Assembly: GCA_045658525.1 (NCBI GenBank)
Contig: JAZOVD010000096.1
Span: 1 to 28,638 of the forward strand
Length of the DNA stretch: 28,638 nt
Source of the DNA: SIG673 sp045658525
GTDB taxonomy: Bacteria; Bacillota; Clostridia; Oscillospirales; CAG-272
Reading direction: 5' to 3'
Below, piece after piece: positions 21,410 to 28,638 of this stretch. A model generated the notes under the pieces. The model was given only the letters and a program-made list of their open reading frames with translations. It was not told the origin of the DNA and searched no databases. The position numbers were made by a program, and so were the translations under genes. The stretch's first letter is position 1. Each line of letters begins with the position of its first letter.

Positions 21410-22738
21410 ATGAAACCCATAGTTGCAATAGTCGGGCGACCTAACGTAGGTAAAAGCACGCTTTTCAACAAAATAACAGGTAAGCGTATATCCATAGTCG
21501 AGGACGTCCCCGGTGTTACGCGTGACCGTATATATTATGACGCGAGTTGGAACGGCAGGGATATGCTTCTCGTGGATACCGGCGGTATCGAGCCTAAAAC
21601 CGGCGATATGATACTCAAACATATGCGTGCGCAGGCAGAGATAGCGATAGCCACAGCGGACGTCATAATCTTTATGTGTGACGTGCGTTCGGGTATGACC
21701 GCCGACGACAGAGACATAGCTACTATGCTGCTTAAATCCGGTAAGCCCGTAGTTCCTTGCGTAAACAAGATAGACGCTCCGGGTATGCCGCCTCTTGAAT
21801 TTTACGAGTTTTACGGTCTTGGATTTGATGAGGACCCGATACCTCTCTCCTCGCTTCACGGAACAGGCTCGGGTGATCTTCTTGACAGAGTAGTAAGCTA
21901 TTTCCCGGAGGAAACAGAGGAAGATGACGAGGAAGCTCCGATAGCGGTAGCCGTCATAGGTAAGCCTAACGCGGGAAAATCTTCTCTTGTAAATAAGATA
22001 CTCGGAGAAAACAGAATGATAGTATCCGACGTTGCGGGCACTACGCGCGACGCGACGGACAGCCGAGTCGAAAACGCTCACGGAGTATTCAACTTTATAG
22101 ATACCGCGGGAATACGCAGACAGAGCAAGATAGATGATAAAATAGAAAAATATAGCGTTATGCGCGCGAAGCTTGCGGTAGAAAGAGCGGATGTTTGCAT
22201 AGTTATGATAGACGCCGTTCAGGGAATAACCGAGCAGGACGAGCATATAGCGGGACTTGCCCATGAGGCGGGAAAGGCTGTTATAGTTTGCGTAAACAAA
22301 TGGGATCTTATTGAAAAGGATAATAAGACTACTTCTGAGTTTACAAAAAAGATACGCACCGGACTTGCTTATATGAGCTACGCTTCTCTTATGTTCATCT
22401 CGGCTCAGACGGGACTTCGCGTTGACAAGCTCTTTGAGGAGATAATATCGATCTATAACGAGTCTAAAAAGCGTATCACTACGGGAATACTCAACGATAT
22501 GCTTACTGATGCCGTGGCAAGAGTTCAGCCACCCTCAGATAAGGGAAGACATCTTAAAATATACTATATGACTCAGAACGGCGTACAGCCTCCGTCATTT
22601 GTAATATTTTGTAACAGCGCGGAGCTTTTCCATTTCTCATATCAGAGATATATAGAAAACTGTCTGCGCGACGTGTTTGGATTTAAAGGAACGCCCATAA
22701 AACTCATAATACGCGAGAAAGGGGATTCTCCGAGCTGA
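21410..22738 (+). CDS. der: Ribosome assembly GTPase Der (EngA)
   Basis: 442-residue essential GTPase for 50S subunit maturation. Two tandem G domains are visible: G1 motifs GRPNVGKST at residues 9-17 and GKPNAGKSS at 184-192; G3 motifs DTGGI and DTAGI; G4 motifs VNKID and VNKWD. The C-terminal KH-like domain closes with GTPIKLIIRE. Full length. It follows the DUF512 gene by 65 bases and precedes plsY by 21 bases; DUF512-der-plsY is a recurrent clostridial order. Confidence 0.98.
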   Translation: MKPIVAIVGRPNVGKSTLFNKITGKRISIVEDVPGVTRDRIYYDASWNGRDMLLVDTGGIEPKTGDMILKHMRAQAEIAIATADVIIFMCDVRSGMTADDRDIATMLLKSGKPVVPCVNKIDAPGMPPLEFYEFYGLGFDEDPIPLSSLHGTGSGDLLDRVVSYFPEETEEDDEEAPIAVAVIGKPNAGKSSLVNKILGENRMIVSDVAGTTRDATDSRVENAHGVFNFIDTAGIRRQSKIDDKIEKYSVMRAKLAVERADVCIVMIDAVQGITEQDEHIAGLAHEAGKAVIVCVNKWDLIEKDNKTTSEFTKKIRTGLAYMSYASLMFISAQTGLRVDKLFEEIISIYNESKKRITTGILNDMLTDAVARVQPPSDKGRHLKIYYMTQNGVQPPSFVIFCNSAELFHFSYQRYIENCLRDVFGFKGTPIKLIIREKGDSPS

Positions 22739-22759
22739 CGTAAGGAGAAAGATAAATAT

Positions 22760-23518
22760 ATGTTTAAATACGTGTTTGCTCTTTTTGGTGAAAGCGCGTG
22801 GAATAACGGCTTGATCCTCAAAAGCGGAGAAAACATAAAACTTCTTGTATATTTCCTTCTTTATTTGGCTGTAATAGCTGTGGCGTACATCTTTGGATCG
22901 GTGAATACCGCGGTAGTGCTTTCAAAGCTTATGTACGGAGAGGATATACGTACAAAGGGAAGCGGTAACGCCGGTATGACGAATATGATGAGGACCTACG
23001 GCAAAGGTCCTGCCGCGCTTACGCTGCTTGGTGATATGCTGAAAACGCTTCTCGGAATGTTCTTCGGAACTTGTATGCTTGGCGTAAACGGCGCGTACAT
23101 AGCGGGACTTTTCTGTGTTCTCGGACACATAGCCCCTATATTTTACCACTTTAGAGGCGGAAAAGGTGTCGCGGCGACCGCTATGATGCTTTTGTATCTC
23201 AATTGGTTCGTTTTCCTTGTTATGTTAGTCATATTCGTGCTCATAGTCGCCTCAACCAAGTATCTTTCTCTTGGCTCGGTGATGGGTATGCTCATTTTCC
23301 CACTCGTTCTTAATCGCTTTGATACGGTTGAGCAGGACAGAGGACTCAGACTTATAGTGTCTCTCGTCGTTATGTCGCTTGTTGTCTTTATGCACCGTTC
23401 AAATATAAAGCGTATAATGAACGGAACTGAAAACAAATTCGCGTTTAAAAAGACGAAAAAGAAGCAGTCTGACGAGTCTGAAAATGAAGAAGTAAAAGAA
23501 AAAAGAAAAAATAAATAA
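22760..23518 (+). CDS. plsY: Glycerol-3-phosphate acyltransferase PlsY
   Basis: 252-residue integral membrane enzyme that acylates glycerol 3-phosphate with acyl-phosphate, the first step of phospholipid synthesis. The family motifs are FGSVNTA (near 45-51), RTKGSGNAGMTN (64-75) and the glycine-rich FRGGKGVA. It is about 50 residues longer than a usual PlsY: roughly 28 residues precede the first membrane helix, and a strongly charged Lys/Glu-rich tail follows the last. AAGGAGAAAG precedes the ATG. gpsA, often next in this order, is absent; rpmB follows as a separate unit. Confidence 0.95.
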   Translation: MFKYVFALFGESAWNNGLILKSGENIKLLVYFLLYLAVIAVAYIFGSVNTAVVLSKLMYGEDIRTKGSGNAGMTNMMRTYGKGPAALTLLGDMLKTLLGMFFGTCMLGVNGAYIAGLFCVLGHIAPIFYHFRGGKGVAATAMMLLYLNWFVFLVMLVIFVLIVASTKYLSLGSVMGMLIFPLVLNRFDTVEQDRGLRLIVSLVVMSLVVFMHRSNIKRIMNGTENKFAFKKTKKKQSDESENEEVKEKRKNK

Positions 23519-23535
23519 AAAATTTCAAAATACTA

Positions 23536-23564
23536 TTGCATTTTTCAAAAAAGTATGCTATAAT
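23536..23564 (+). promoter_or_regulatory. Promoter for rpmB
   Basis: TTGCAT (23536-23541), 17 bases, TATAAT (23559-23564) with TG at 23556-23557 (extended -10). Transcription would begin near 23571, leaving a leader of nearly 100 bases. Confidence 0.8.
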
Positions 23565-23570
23565 ATCATT

Positions 23571-23667
23571 TGTGTATGTCAGATGCGGAGGTTCACAGGG
23601 ACGTAAACGTTCACGAAAGTGCTTTTTGCGTCGTGATGAACTGATGATTATAGGGAGGGATAAAGAG
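23571..23667 (+). promoter_or_regulatory. Structured rpmB leader
   Basis: Nested helices: GTTCA (23591-23595) with TGAAC (23637-23641); GACGTAAA (23600-23607) with TTTGCGTC (23625-23632), including one T-G wobble; and an inner CAC/GTG capped by GAAA (23612-23621). GGGAGGG follows at 23653-23659 with a seven-to-eight-base spacing to the ATG. Possible autoregulatory leader of L28; no named family recognised. Confidence 0.4.
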
Positions 23668-23856
23668 ATGGCAAAGTGTGAATTCTGCGAGAAGGCTGTT
23701 ACTTTTGGTAACAATGTTTCTCACTCTAACAGAAAGACCAGCAGAACGTGGAAGCCCAACGTAAGAAAGGTCAAGGCGGTTGTTGGCGGAACCAATAAGA
23801 CTGTCTATATCTGTTCGCGTTGTCTGCGTTCCGGTAAGGTTCAGAGAGCTGTTTGA
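23668..23856 (+). CDS. rpmB: 50S ribosomal protein L28
   Basis: 62-residue ribosomal protein. The N-terminus AKCEFCEKAVTFGNNVSHSN and the RTWKPNVRKVK segment are diagnostic. Cys4, Cys7, Cys49 and Cys52 make it the zinc-binding (C+) form. An upstream in-frame extension to 23536 exists but lies within the promoter and leader. Monocistronic, with its own promoter and terminator; the usual asp23 and recG neighbours are not present. Confidence 0.97.
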   Translation: MAKCEFCEKAVTFGNNVSHSNRKTSRTWKPNVRKVKAVVGGTNKTVYICSRCLRSGKVQRAV

Positions 23857-23875
23857 TTTAAGGTCAAAAAGAGAT

Positions 23876-23902
23876 AAAAAACGTCCGTATGGGCGTTTTT
23901 TT
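23876..23902 (+). terminator. Intrinsic terminator of rpmB
   Basis: Stem AACGTCC/GGGCGTT with one T-G wobble and GTAT loop, preceded by an A tract and followed by seven T residues. Confidence 0.88.
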
Positions 23903-23916
23903 GTGCCCTCTTTCTA

Positions 23917-23945
23917 TTGACAATACCTACAAATTATAGTATAAT
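23917..23945 (+). promoter_or_regulatory. Consensus promoter for the DUF4091 gene and downstream genes
   Basis: TTGACA (23917-23922), 17 bases, TATAAT (23940-23945). Transcription would start near 23952. A small open frame reading through this promoter (23917-24105) is not a gene. Confidence 0.9.
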
Positions 23946-24001
23946 ATCTTTGTGTGTAACAAATTTGCTAAAATATCATACACAGGATAGGAGAACTAAA
24001 A

Positions 24002-25639
24002 ATGTTTATTTCCAAAAGACTTTCCGCGCTCGTAAAAGTATTCAAGGACGAAAACCCCATCTACACGCCGGAGTGCAGTGTGTTGACCGCGCTCAAAGGC
24101 GATAACGTTTCATTTCAGGTATCGTATTGGTCTGACGAAACACAGAACCTTACGTTCGAGGTAGTGTCGGATATTAAAAAGGTTACGGTAAGAACCGTTG
24201 AATACGTAAAGGTCGGACTTCCCGCTCCCGCATTCACAGAGCAGATGATTAATGACGGGAACTTTATAAAGCCGACCCCTTGCGAAGCTCCCGATTATCT
24301 CAGAAAGCCTCGCGGAAACAGCTTTAAGGTCACTAAGGGCAAGAACAGAACCCTCTGGGTAGAGGTTGAAGTACCGCGCAAGGAAAAGGCGGGCGATAAA
24401 TTCGTAACTATCATAGTAAAGAACGCCGCAGGCGAGGTCGTAAGCGAGGAGACTCAGAAGATAACCGTATGCGATGCCGTTCTTCCTGAGTCTGAGCTTA
24501 TACATACTGAGTGGTTCCACACCGACTGTATAGCTGACTACTATGGTTATGAGGTCTTCTCCGAAAAGCATTGGAAAGCAATAGAAAACTTTATGAAGAC
24601 TGCGGTTAAACGCGGTATGACGATGATACTTACCCCTGTTTTCACTCCTCCGCTCGATACGGAGGTAGGAGGCGAGCGTACTACCGTTCAGCTCGTTGAC
24701 GTTAAAAATGACGGCGGAAAGTGGTCTTTCGGTTACGAAAAGCTTGACAGATGGATAAAGCTTGCCAAGAAATGCGGATTTAAGCAGTTTGAAATATCCC
24801 ATCTCTTTACTCAGTGGGGAGCTAACGCCGCGCCTAAGGTAATGGCGACAGTTGACGGAGAGTACAAGCGCGTATTCGGTTGGGATACGCTCGTTGAGGA
24901 CGGAGTATATCCGAAGTTCCTTTCCGAGTTCCTTCCCTCGCTTACACAGTTCCTGCGTGCAAGCGGCGTGGCAGACGTGACCTACTTCCACGTTTCCGAC
25001 GAGCCGAGCATCGAGCATAAGCCCAACTACGACAGAGCAAAGGGTGTTATAGCTCCGTATATCGAGGGCTTTAAGACTATGGACGCTCTTTCTAAGTATG
25101 ACTTTTACGCTACGGGTTCGGTCGAGCTTCCTATTCCGTCAAGCGGACATATAGAGGATTTCTACGGTAAGGTAGAGCCTCTTTGGACATACTACTGCTG
25201 TGGAGTCGATAAGACCTCGAACAGATTTATGGGTATGTCGCTTGCCAGAACCAGAGCGATAGGAATACAGTGGTTCAAATACCGCATTGCGGGCTTCTTG
25301 CAGTGGGGCTATAACTTCTATAATACACAGTTTTCAAAGGCTCATACAAACCCGTATAAGGACGTTACCGCAGGTAACTGCTTCCCCGCGGGAGATGCGT
25401 TTGTCGTATATCCGGGAGCGGGCGGAAGACCCGAGGAAAGTATAAGACTTATAACCTTCCATACGGCTATAAACGACCTCGCGGCTCTTAACGCGCTTGC
25501 GAAAAAGACTTCGTATGAGTACGTTCTCGGTATGATAGAGGAGGAGCTTGGTGAGCCGCTTACATTTAAGGTATGCCCCGAGTCTGACTTCTACTACATC
25601 TCGCTCCGTAACAGAGTAAACCGCGAGCTTGCAAAATAA
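24002..25639 (+). CDS. DUF4091 domain protein, glycoside hydrolase-like
   Basis: 545-residue protein. An N-terminal beta-rich region (about 1-165) precedes a TIM-barrel-like region with TEWFHTDCIADYYG, a central FHVSDEPS segment where the acidic pair may be catalytic, and the C-terminal DUF4091 block from about residue 415 (GIQWFKYRIAGFLQWGYN, then FPAGDAFVVYPG and SIRL). No signal peptide is seen, so it is probably cytoplasmic and would act on imported oligosaccharides. The family is associated with carbohydrate-active enzymes, but no substrate is established here. GGATAGGAG precedes the ATG. It is strongly expressed by promoter sequence and lies 62 bases before argS, an unexpected partner. 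Confidence 0.88.
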   Translation: MFISKRLSALVKVFKDENPIYTPECSVLTALKGDNVSFQVSYWSDETQNLTFEVVSDIKKVTVRTVEYVKVGLPAPAFTEQMINDGNFIKPTPCEAPDYLRKPRGNSFKVTKGKNRTLWVEVEVPRKEKAGDKFVTIIVKNAAGEVVSEETQKITVCDAVLPESELIHTEWFHTDCIADYYGYEVFSEKHWKAIENFMKTAVKRGMTMILTPVFTPPLDTEVGGERTTVQLVDVKNDGGKWSFGYEKLDRWIKLAKKCGFKQFEISHLFTQWGANAAPKVMATVDGEYKRVFGWDTLVEDGVYPKFLSEFLPSLTQFLRASGVADVTYFHVSDEPSIEHKPNYDRAKGVIAPYIEGFKTMDALSKYDFYATGSVELPIPSSGHIEDFYGKVEPLWTYYCCGVDKTSNRFMGMSLARTRAIGIQWFKYRIAGFLQWGYNFYNTQFSKAHTNPYKDVTAGNCFPAGDAFVVYPGAGGRPEESIRLITFHTAINDLAALNALAKKTSYEYVLGMIEEELGEPLTFKVCPESDFYYISLRNRVNRELAK

Positions 25640-25701
25640 GTCTTTGAAGTGACCCGCAATCGCTTGTTTTACATAAACAGAAAGGATTTTTGAATTTAGC
25701 A

Positions 25702-27432
25702 ATGGATTTCGTTAAGAAAAAAACAGCTTCGATAATATCGGAGGCGCTCGGTAAATTGGGTGCTCCCGATATGCCCACCGAGGCTGAGATAACAGGAATG
25801 CTTGAATATCCCCCGTCGCCCGAAAACGGCGATCTCTCCTTCCCCTGCTTCCGTCTTAGTAAGGCGCTTCGCAAATCCCCCCCTATGATAGCAAACGACA
25901 TCAAGGGCAACCTTAATGTCGGCGGAGTTATAGATAGGGTAGAGGTAGCGGGCGGTTATCTGAACTTTTATTTTGATAAGACTGAGTTTGCAAGAGCTAT
26001 GCTCGGTGAGATAATCGAAAAGGGAGAAAGATACGGCTCCTCTGACGAGGGGCAGGGCAAGACGGTTGTGCTGGACTATTCATCGCCAAACGTCGCAAAG
26101 CCTTTCCATATAGGACATCTCGGAACGACCGTTATCGGTCATTCTTTAAAGAAGCTTCACGAATTTTCGGGATATAAGTGTGTCGGTATAAACCACCTTG
26201 GAGACTGGGGAACTCAGTTTGGAAAGCTTATAGTCGCGTACAGAAAGTGGGGCGATGAAAAGACTGTTATAGAGGTCGGAATAGACGAGCTTGTAAGGCT
26301 TTACGTTATGTTCCACGCCGAGGCTGAAAAGGATCCCACGCTTGAAGATCTGGCGAGAGCTGAGTTCACTAAGCTGGAAAACGGCGATGAGGAAAACCGT
26401 AAGCTCTGGAAGTGGTTTATCGATATTTCTCTTAACGAATACAAAAAGACTTACCGTCAGCTCGGTATAGAATTTGATAGCTACCTTGGGGAATCCTTCT
26501 ATTATGATAAGATCCCCGCGGCTATTGATACTATGAAAGAAAAGGCAATACTCACCGTTGACGACGGTGTCACGATGATAGACCTTGAAGAATACGGTAT
26601 GACCCCCTGCCTTATACTGAAATCCGACGGTTCAACGCTCTATGCGGCGCGTGATATTCCCGCGGCTATATACCGCAAAAACACCTACGACTTTTCTAAA
26701 TGCGTTTACGTTACCGACGCAGGACAGAGCCTGCACTTCAAGCAGTGGTTCAAGGTAATATCTCTTATGGGATACGACTGGGAGGATCAGCTCGTACACG
26801 TTCCTTACGGAAAGGTGTCTATCGGCGGAGCTAAGCTCGCTACGCGTACAGGTAACGTTATACTCCTCAAAGACCTGTTTAAAACAGCGGTCGAGAAGGT
26901 AAGCTCTATAATCGAGGAGAAGAACCCAGATCTTGCTAATAAAGAGGAGGCTGCGGAGGCGGTAGGAGTAGGCGCGATAGTGTTCCATTACCTCAGCGGC
27001 GGAAGAATAAAGAATATAGACTTTACAGTCGAGGATGCGCTCAGCTTTGACGGTAACACCGGACCGTACGCTCAGTACACCTATGCCCGTACTTGCAGTA
27101 TAATCGCTAAGGCAAAAGAGAGCGGAAAGTATCCCGCAAACGGCGATTTTAACGTAAAGATAACCTCTGACGACGAATTTGAGCTTTTAAAGGACCTTGC
27201 TATTTTCCCTGAAAAGGTTAAAAGCGCGCTTGACGGTTACGAGCCGTCCGTCATAACGAGATATATATTCGATACCGCTACGCTCTTTAACCGCTTCTAT
27301 CATAACTGTCAGGTTCTTGGAGCGGATGACGAGGACGTATGCAAAACGAGAGTTATGCTTACGAAGGCTACGGGCTACGTACTTAAATCAGCATTCGGTC
27401 TGATATGTATGAAAGCGCCCGAGAAGATATGA
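25702..27432 (+). CDS. argS: Arginyl-tRNA synthetase
   Basis: 576-residue class I synthetase that charges tRNA-Arg. The N-terminal Add-1 tRNA-binding domain (about 1-110) has GDLSFPCF and GGYLNFYF. The HIGH signature is at 136-139 in SSPNVAKPFHIGHLG. The KMSK-equivalent is KLATRTGN, lacking the second lysine, as in many ArgRS. The C-terminal DALR anticodon domain has NTGPYAQYTYAR and the FNRFYHNCQVL motif. The start is uncertain: TTG 25690 is only four bases after AAAGGA, while ATG 25702 is 16 bases after it; I prefer ATG on codon grounds. No T-box leader is seen. YebC follows after 25 bases. Confidence 0.96.
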   Translation: MDFVKKKTASIISEALGKLGAPDMPTEAEITGMLEYPPSPENGDLSFPCFRLSKALRKSPPMIANDIKGNLNVGGVIDRVEVAGGYLNFYFDKTEFARAMLGEIIEKGERYGSSDEGQGKTVVLDYSSPNVAKPFHIGHLGTTVIGHSLKKLHEFSGYKCVGINHLGDWGTQFGKLIVAYRKWGDEKTVIEVGIDELVRLYVMFHAEAEKDPTLEDLARAEFTKLENGDEENRKLWKWFIDISLNEYKKTYRQLGIEFDSYLGESFYYDKIPAAIDTMKEKAILTVDDGVTMIDLEEYGMTPCLILKSDGSTLYAARDIPAAIYRKNTYDFSKCVYVTDAGQSLHFKQWFKVISLMGYDWEDQLVHVPYGKVSIGGAKLATRTGNVILLKDLFKTAVEKVSSIIEEKNPDLANKEEAAEAVGVGAIVFHYLSGGRIKNIDFTVEDALSFDGNTGPYAQYTYARTCSIIAKAKESGKYPANGDFNVKITSDDEFELLKDLAIFPEKVKSALDGYEPSVITRYIFDTATLFNRFYHNCQVLGADDEDVCKTRVMLTKATGYVLKSAFGLICMKAPEKI

Positions 27433-27457
27433 TAACAATTAAACGGAGGATACAAAG

Positions 27458-28192
27458 ATGTCAGGACATAGTAAATGGCATAATATACAGGCAAAGAAGT
27501 CTAAAACGGATGCTGCCCGTGCTAAGGTTTTCACCAAAATAGGTAAGGAGATAGCGATAGCTATACGCGACGGCGGTCCGAACCCCAACTCGAACAGTAA
27601 GCTTCGTGACCTTATATCTAAGGCAAAGGCTAATAACGTACCTAATGATAACATCGACCGTATCATAAAGAAGGCTACCGATGAAAAGAAGGACTATAAG
27701 GAGATAACCTACGAGGGTTACGGTCCCGGCGGAGTTGCGGTAATAGTAGAAGCCGCCACCGATAATACCAACAGAACGATAGGTAACGTTCGCGCGTTTT
27801 TCTCCAAATATCACGGAAATCTCGGAACTACGGGATGCGTAGGATTTATGTTTGAGGAAAAAGGACTCATAAGCGTTGAAAAAGAGGAATGTGACCTCGA
27901 CGAGGAGGCTCTTATGGAGCTTGCGCTCGAAGCGGGAGCGGAGGACTTTTCCGCGGAGGACGACGATTTTTATGAAATAACCACCGCGCCCGAGGATCTT
28001 ACAGCTGTTCAGGAGGCTATAACCTCTAAGGGAATAAAGCTTGCAAGCGCGGATCTCTCGAAAATACCGTCAAACTACGTTGATCTTGACAGTGAGGACG
28101 ACGTAAAATATATGACTCTCCTTCTTGATAAGCTAGAGGAGGACGATGACGTTCAGCAGGTCTATCATAACTGGAACGGTCCGAATGAGTAA
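27458..28192 (+). CDS. yebC: YebC/PmpR-family protein
   Basis: 244-residue protein of the YebC/TACO1 family, known as a DNA-binding regulator in some bacteria and more recently as a translation factor that relieves ribosome stalling at proline stretches. The N-terminus SGHSKWHNIQAKKSKTDAARAK and the YGPGGVAVIVEAATDN motif (about residues 89-104) are diagnostic. The three-domain length is normal. ACGGAGGA precedes the ATG. Its place after argS and before a strong terminator favours a translation-related role over a local regulatory target; that is inference. Confidence 0.96.
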   Translation: MSGHSKWHNIQAKKSKTDAARAKVFTKIGKEIAIAIRDGGPNPNSNSKLRDLISKAKANNVPNDNIDRIIKKATDEKKDYKEITYEGYGPGGVAVIVEAATDNTNRTIGNVRAFFSKYHGNLGTTGCVGFMFEEKGLISVEKEECDLDEEALMELALEAGAEDFSAEDDDFYEITTAPEDLTAVQEAITSKGIKLASADLSKIPSNYVDLDSEDDVKYMTLLLDKLEEDDDVQQVYHNWNGPNE

Positions 28193-28201
28193 GAATTAAA
28201 T

Positions 28202-28251
28202 AAAAATAGGAGCTTGGTTGAAATTTCAGCTGAGTTCCTATTTTTATTTTT
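28202..28251 (+). terminator. Long intrinsic terminator after yebC
   Basis: A 20-bp stem (28202-28221 with 28226-28245) with G-T wobbles in its upper half and an AATT loop. The lower part is AAAAATAGGA/TCCTATTTTT, and a further T-rich tract runs to 28251. Confidence 0.9.
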
Positions 28252-28452
28252 GGCGGGAGTAAGCCCCCTACAAATATCCTGTTTTCTGTATGCCATATCT
28301 CTATGTGAACCCCTCGGAAGATAAAAAACAATTGTTAAAACGACGAAAGTTTTGATTAGAAGTTGCATAAAATGTTAATAAAAACGGCGTTTTTGACGGG
28401 ATAACAGAATTAATTTAATAAATGGACAAGGAATAGTTGTAGAAATTGCTCA
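28252..28452. other. Gene-free AT-rich stretch between the yebC terminator and the next promoter
   Basis: No open frame with a ribosome binding site, no repeat and no strong hairpin is visible here. Composition becomes AT-rich after about 28320, as expected upstream of a promoter. Confidence 0.5.
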
Positions 28453-28481
28453 TTGACTTTTCGAGTTTTATATAGTATAAT
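28453..28481 (+). promoter_or_regulatory. Promoter for the gene at the right edge
   Basis: TTGACT (28453-28458), 17 bases, TATAAT (28476-28481). A transcript starting near 28488 would carry about 110 bases of leader before the ATG at 28600. Confidence 0.8.
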
Positions 28482-28547
28482 ATAATGTACAATTATTAAT
28501 ATGGGGAACAATACGCAGGTGAAAGCCGCGTTTTATATATACAATAT

Positions 28548-28577
28548 AAAGACGCCGATTTTTCGGAATACGTCTTT
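28548..28577 (+). promoter_or_regulatory. Leader hairpin upstream of the right-edge gene
   Basis: AAAGACG (28548-28554) pairs with CGTCTTT (28571-28577); inside it CCGA pairs with TCGG around a TTTT loop (28555-28566). It ends eight bases before AGGAG. It could affect translation of the next gene or stabilise its mRNA. Confidence 0.5.
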
Positions 28578-28599
28578 ACAAACACAGGAGTAAAGCTTG

Positions 28600-28638
28600 A
28601 TGTTAAATCGAATTTACATAGAACCAAACGAGGGTTAT
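28600..28638 (+). CDS. Start of an unidentified gene (13 codons, cut by window edge)
   Basis: ATG at 28600 with AGGAG at 28586-28590, nine bases upstream, follows a good promoter. The visible residues, MLNRIYIEPNEGY, are too few to assign. TTG at 28597 is in frame directly before and is an alternative start. The long leader suggests post-transcriptional control. Confidence 0.6.
   Translation, partial: MLNRIYIEPNEGY

Noticed and set aside
21074..22264. A 396-codon minus-strand open frame opposite DUF512 and der
   Set aside because: It crosses two conserved plus-strand genes and shows no recognisable domain.
23536..23667. An extended N-terminus for L28
   Set aside because: The extra codons overlap the promoter and structured leader, and L28 is full length from the ATG at 23668 with a good ribosome binding site.
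23917..24105. A 62-codon plus-strand open frame
   Set aside because: It runs through the promoter and the start of the DUF4091 gene in another frame and has no ribosome binding site.

Overview
The window reads as a stretch of core chromosome from a low-to-moderate GC Bacillota, most likely an uncultured gut-type member of the Clostridia. The grounds are the dgt-dnaG-rpoD cluster, the clostridial form of GluRS with a leader segment before its catalytic motif, zinc-type L28 and L32, AAGGAGG-like ribosome binding sites, TTGACA-17-TATAAT promoters, heavy use of ATA for Ile, and DUF4091 and DUF512 proteins. I cannot place it below class. No prophage, insertion sequence, CRISPR array, toxin-antitoxin pair or defence island was recognised; nearly every gene is housekeeping.

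Layout. (1) 1-3435, minus strand: an unrecognised 8-helix membrane protein, an AEC-family transporter, a HAD phosphatase and glutamyl-tRNA synthetase (cut by the window edge), driven by a promoter at 3435-3407. (2) 3506-10041, plus strand: tsaE-tsaB (t6A tRNA modification), rpiB, a Na/Pi cotransporter with PhoU-like tail, alaS and a TSCPD protein. (3) 10086-10346: tRNA-Lys(UUU) with its own promoter and terminator, followed by an array of small hairpins. (4) 10394-12961: mtnN, hflX and a YigZ-family gene, ended by a clear terminator. (5) 13046-17017: dgt-dnaG-rpoD. (6) 17018-18748: intergenic hairpins, then a monocistronic solute-binding lipoprotein with its own promoter and terminator. (7) 18749-19076: a gene-free block of hairpins, a near-perfect 81-bp tandem repeat and flanking inverted repeats, resembling a non-autonomous element. 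(8) 19077-23518: yceD-rpmF-DUF512 radical SAM protein-der-plsY. (9) 23536-23902: rpmB as its own unit with a structured leader. (10) 23917-28251: DUF4091 protein, argS and a YebC/PmpR regulator, ended by a long terminator. (11) 28252-28638: promoter, structured leader and the first codons of an unidentified gene.

How the genes work together: most serve translation (three aminoacyl-tRNA synthetases, t6A modification, tRNA-Lys, L28, L32, the GTPases Der and HflX), with replication and transcription initiation (DnaG, SigA), nucleotide and SAM-product housekeeping (Dgt, MtnN), phosphate and pentose metabolism, and phospholipid synthesis (PlsY). I found no convincing new multi-gene system. The most interesting material is non-coding: the hairpin array after tRNA-Lys, the inverted-repeat-bounded block at 18.75-19.05 kb, a C-A mismatch at pair 3-70 of the tRNA, and structured leaders before both ribosomal protein genes.
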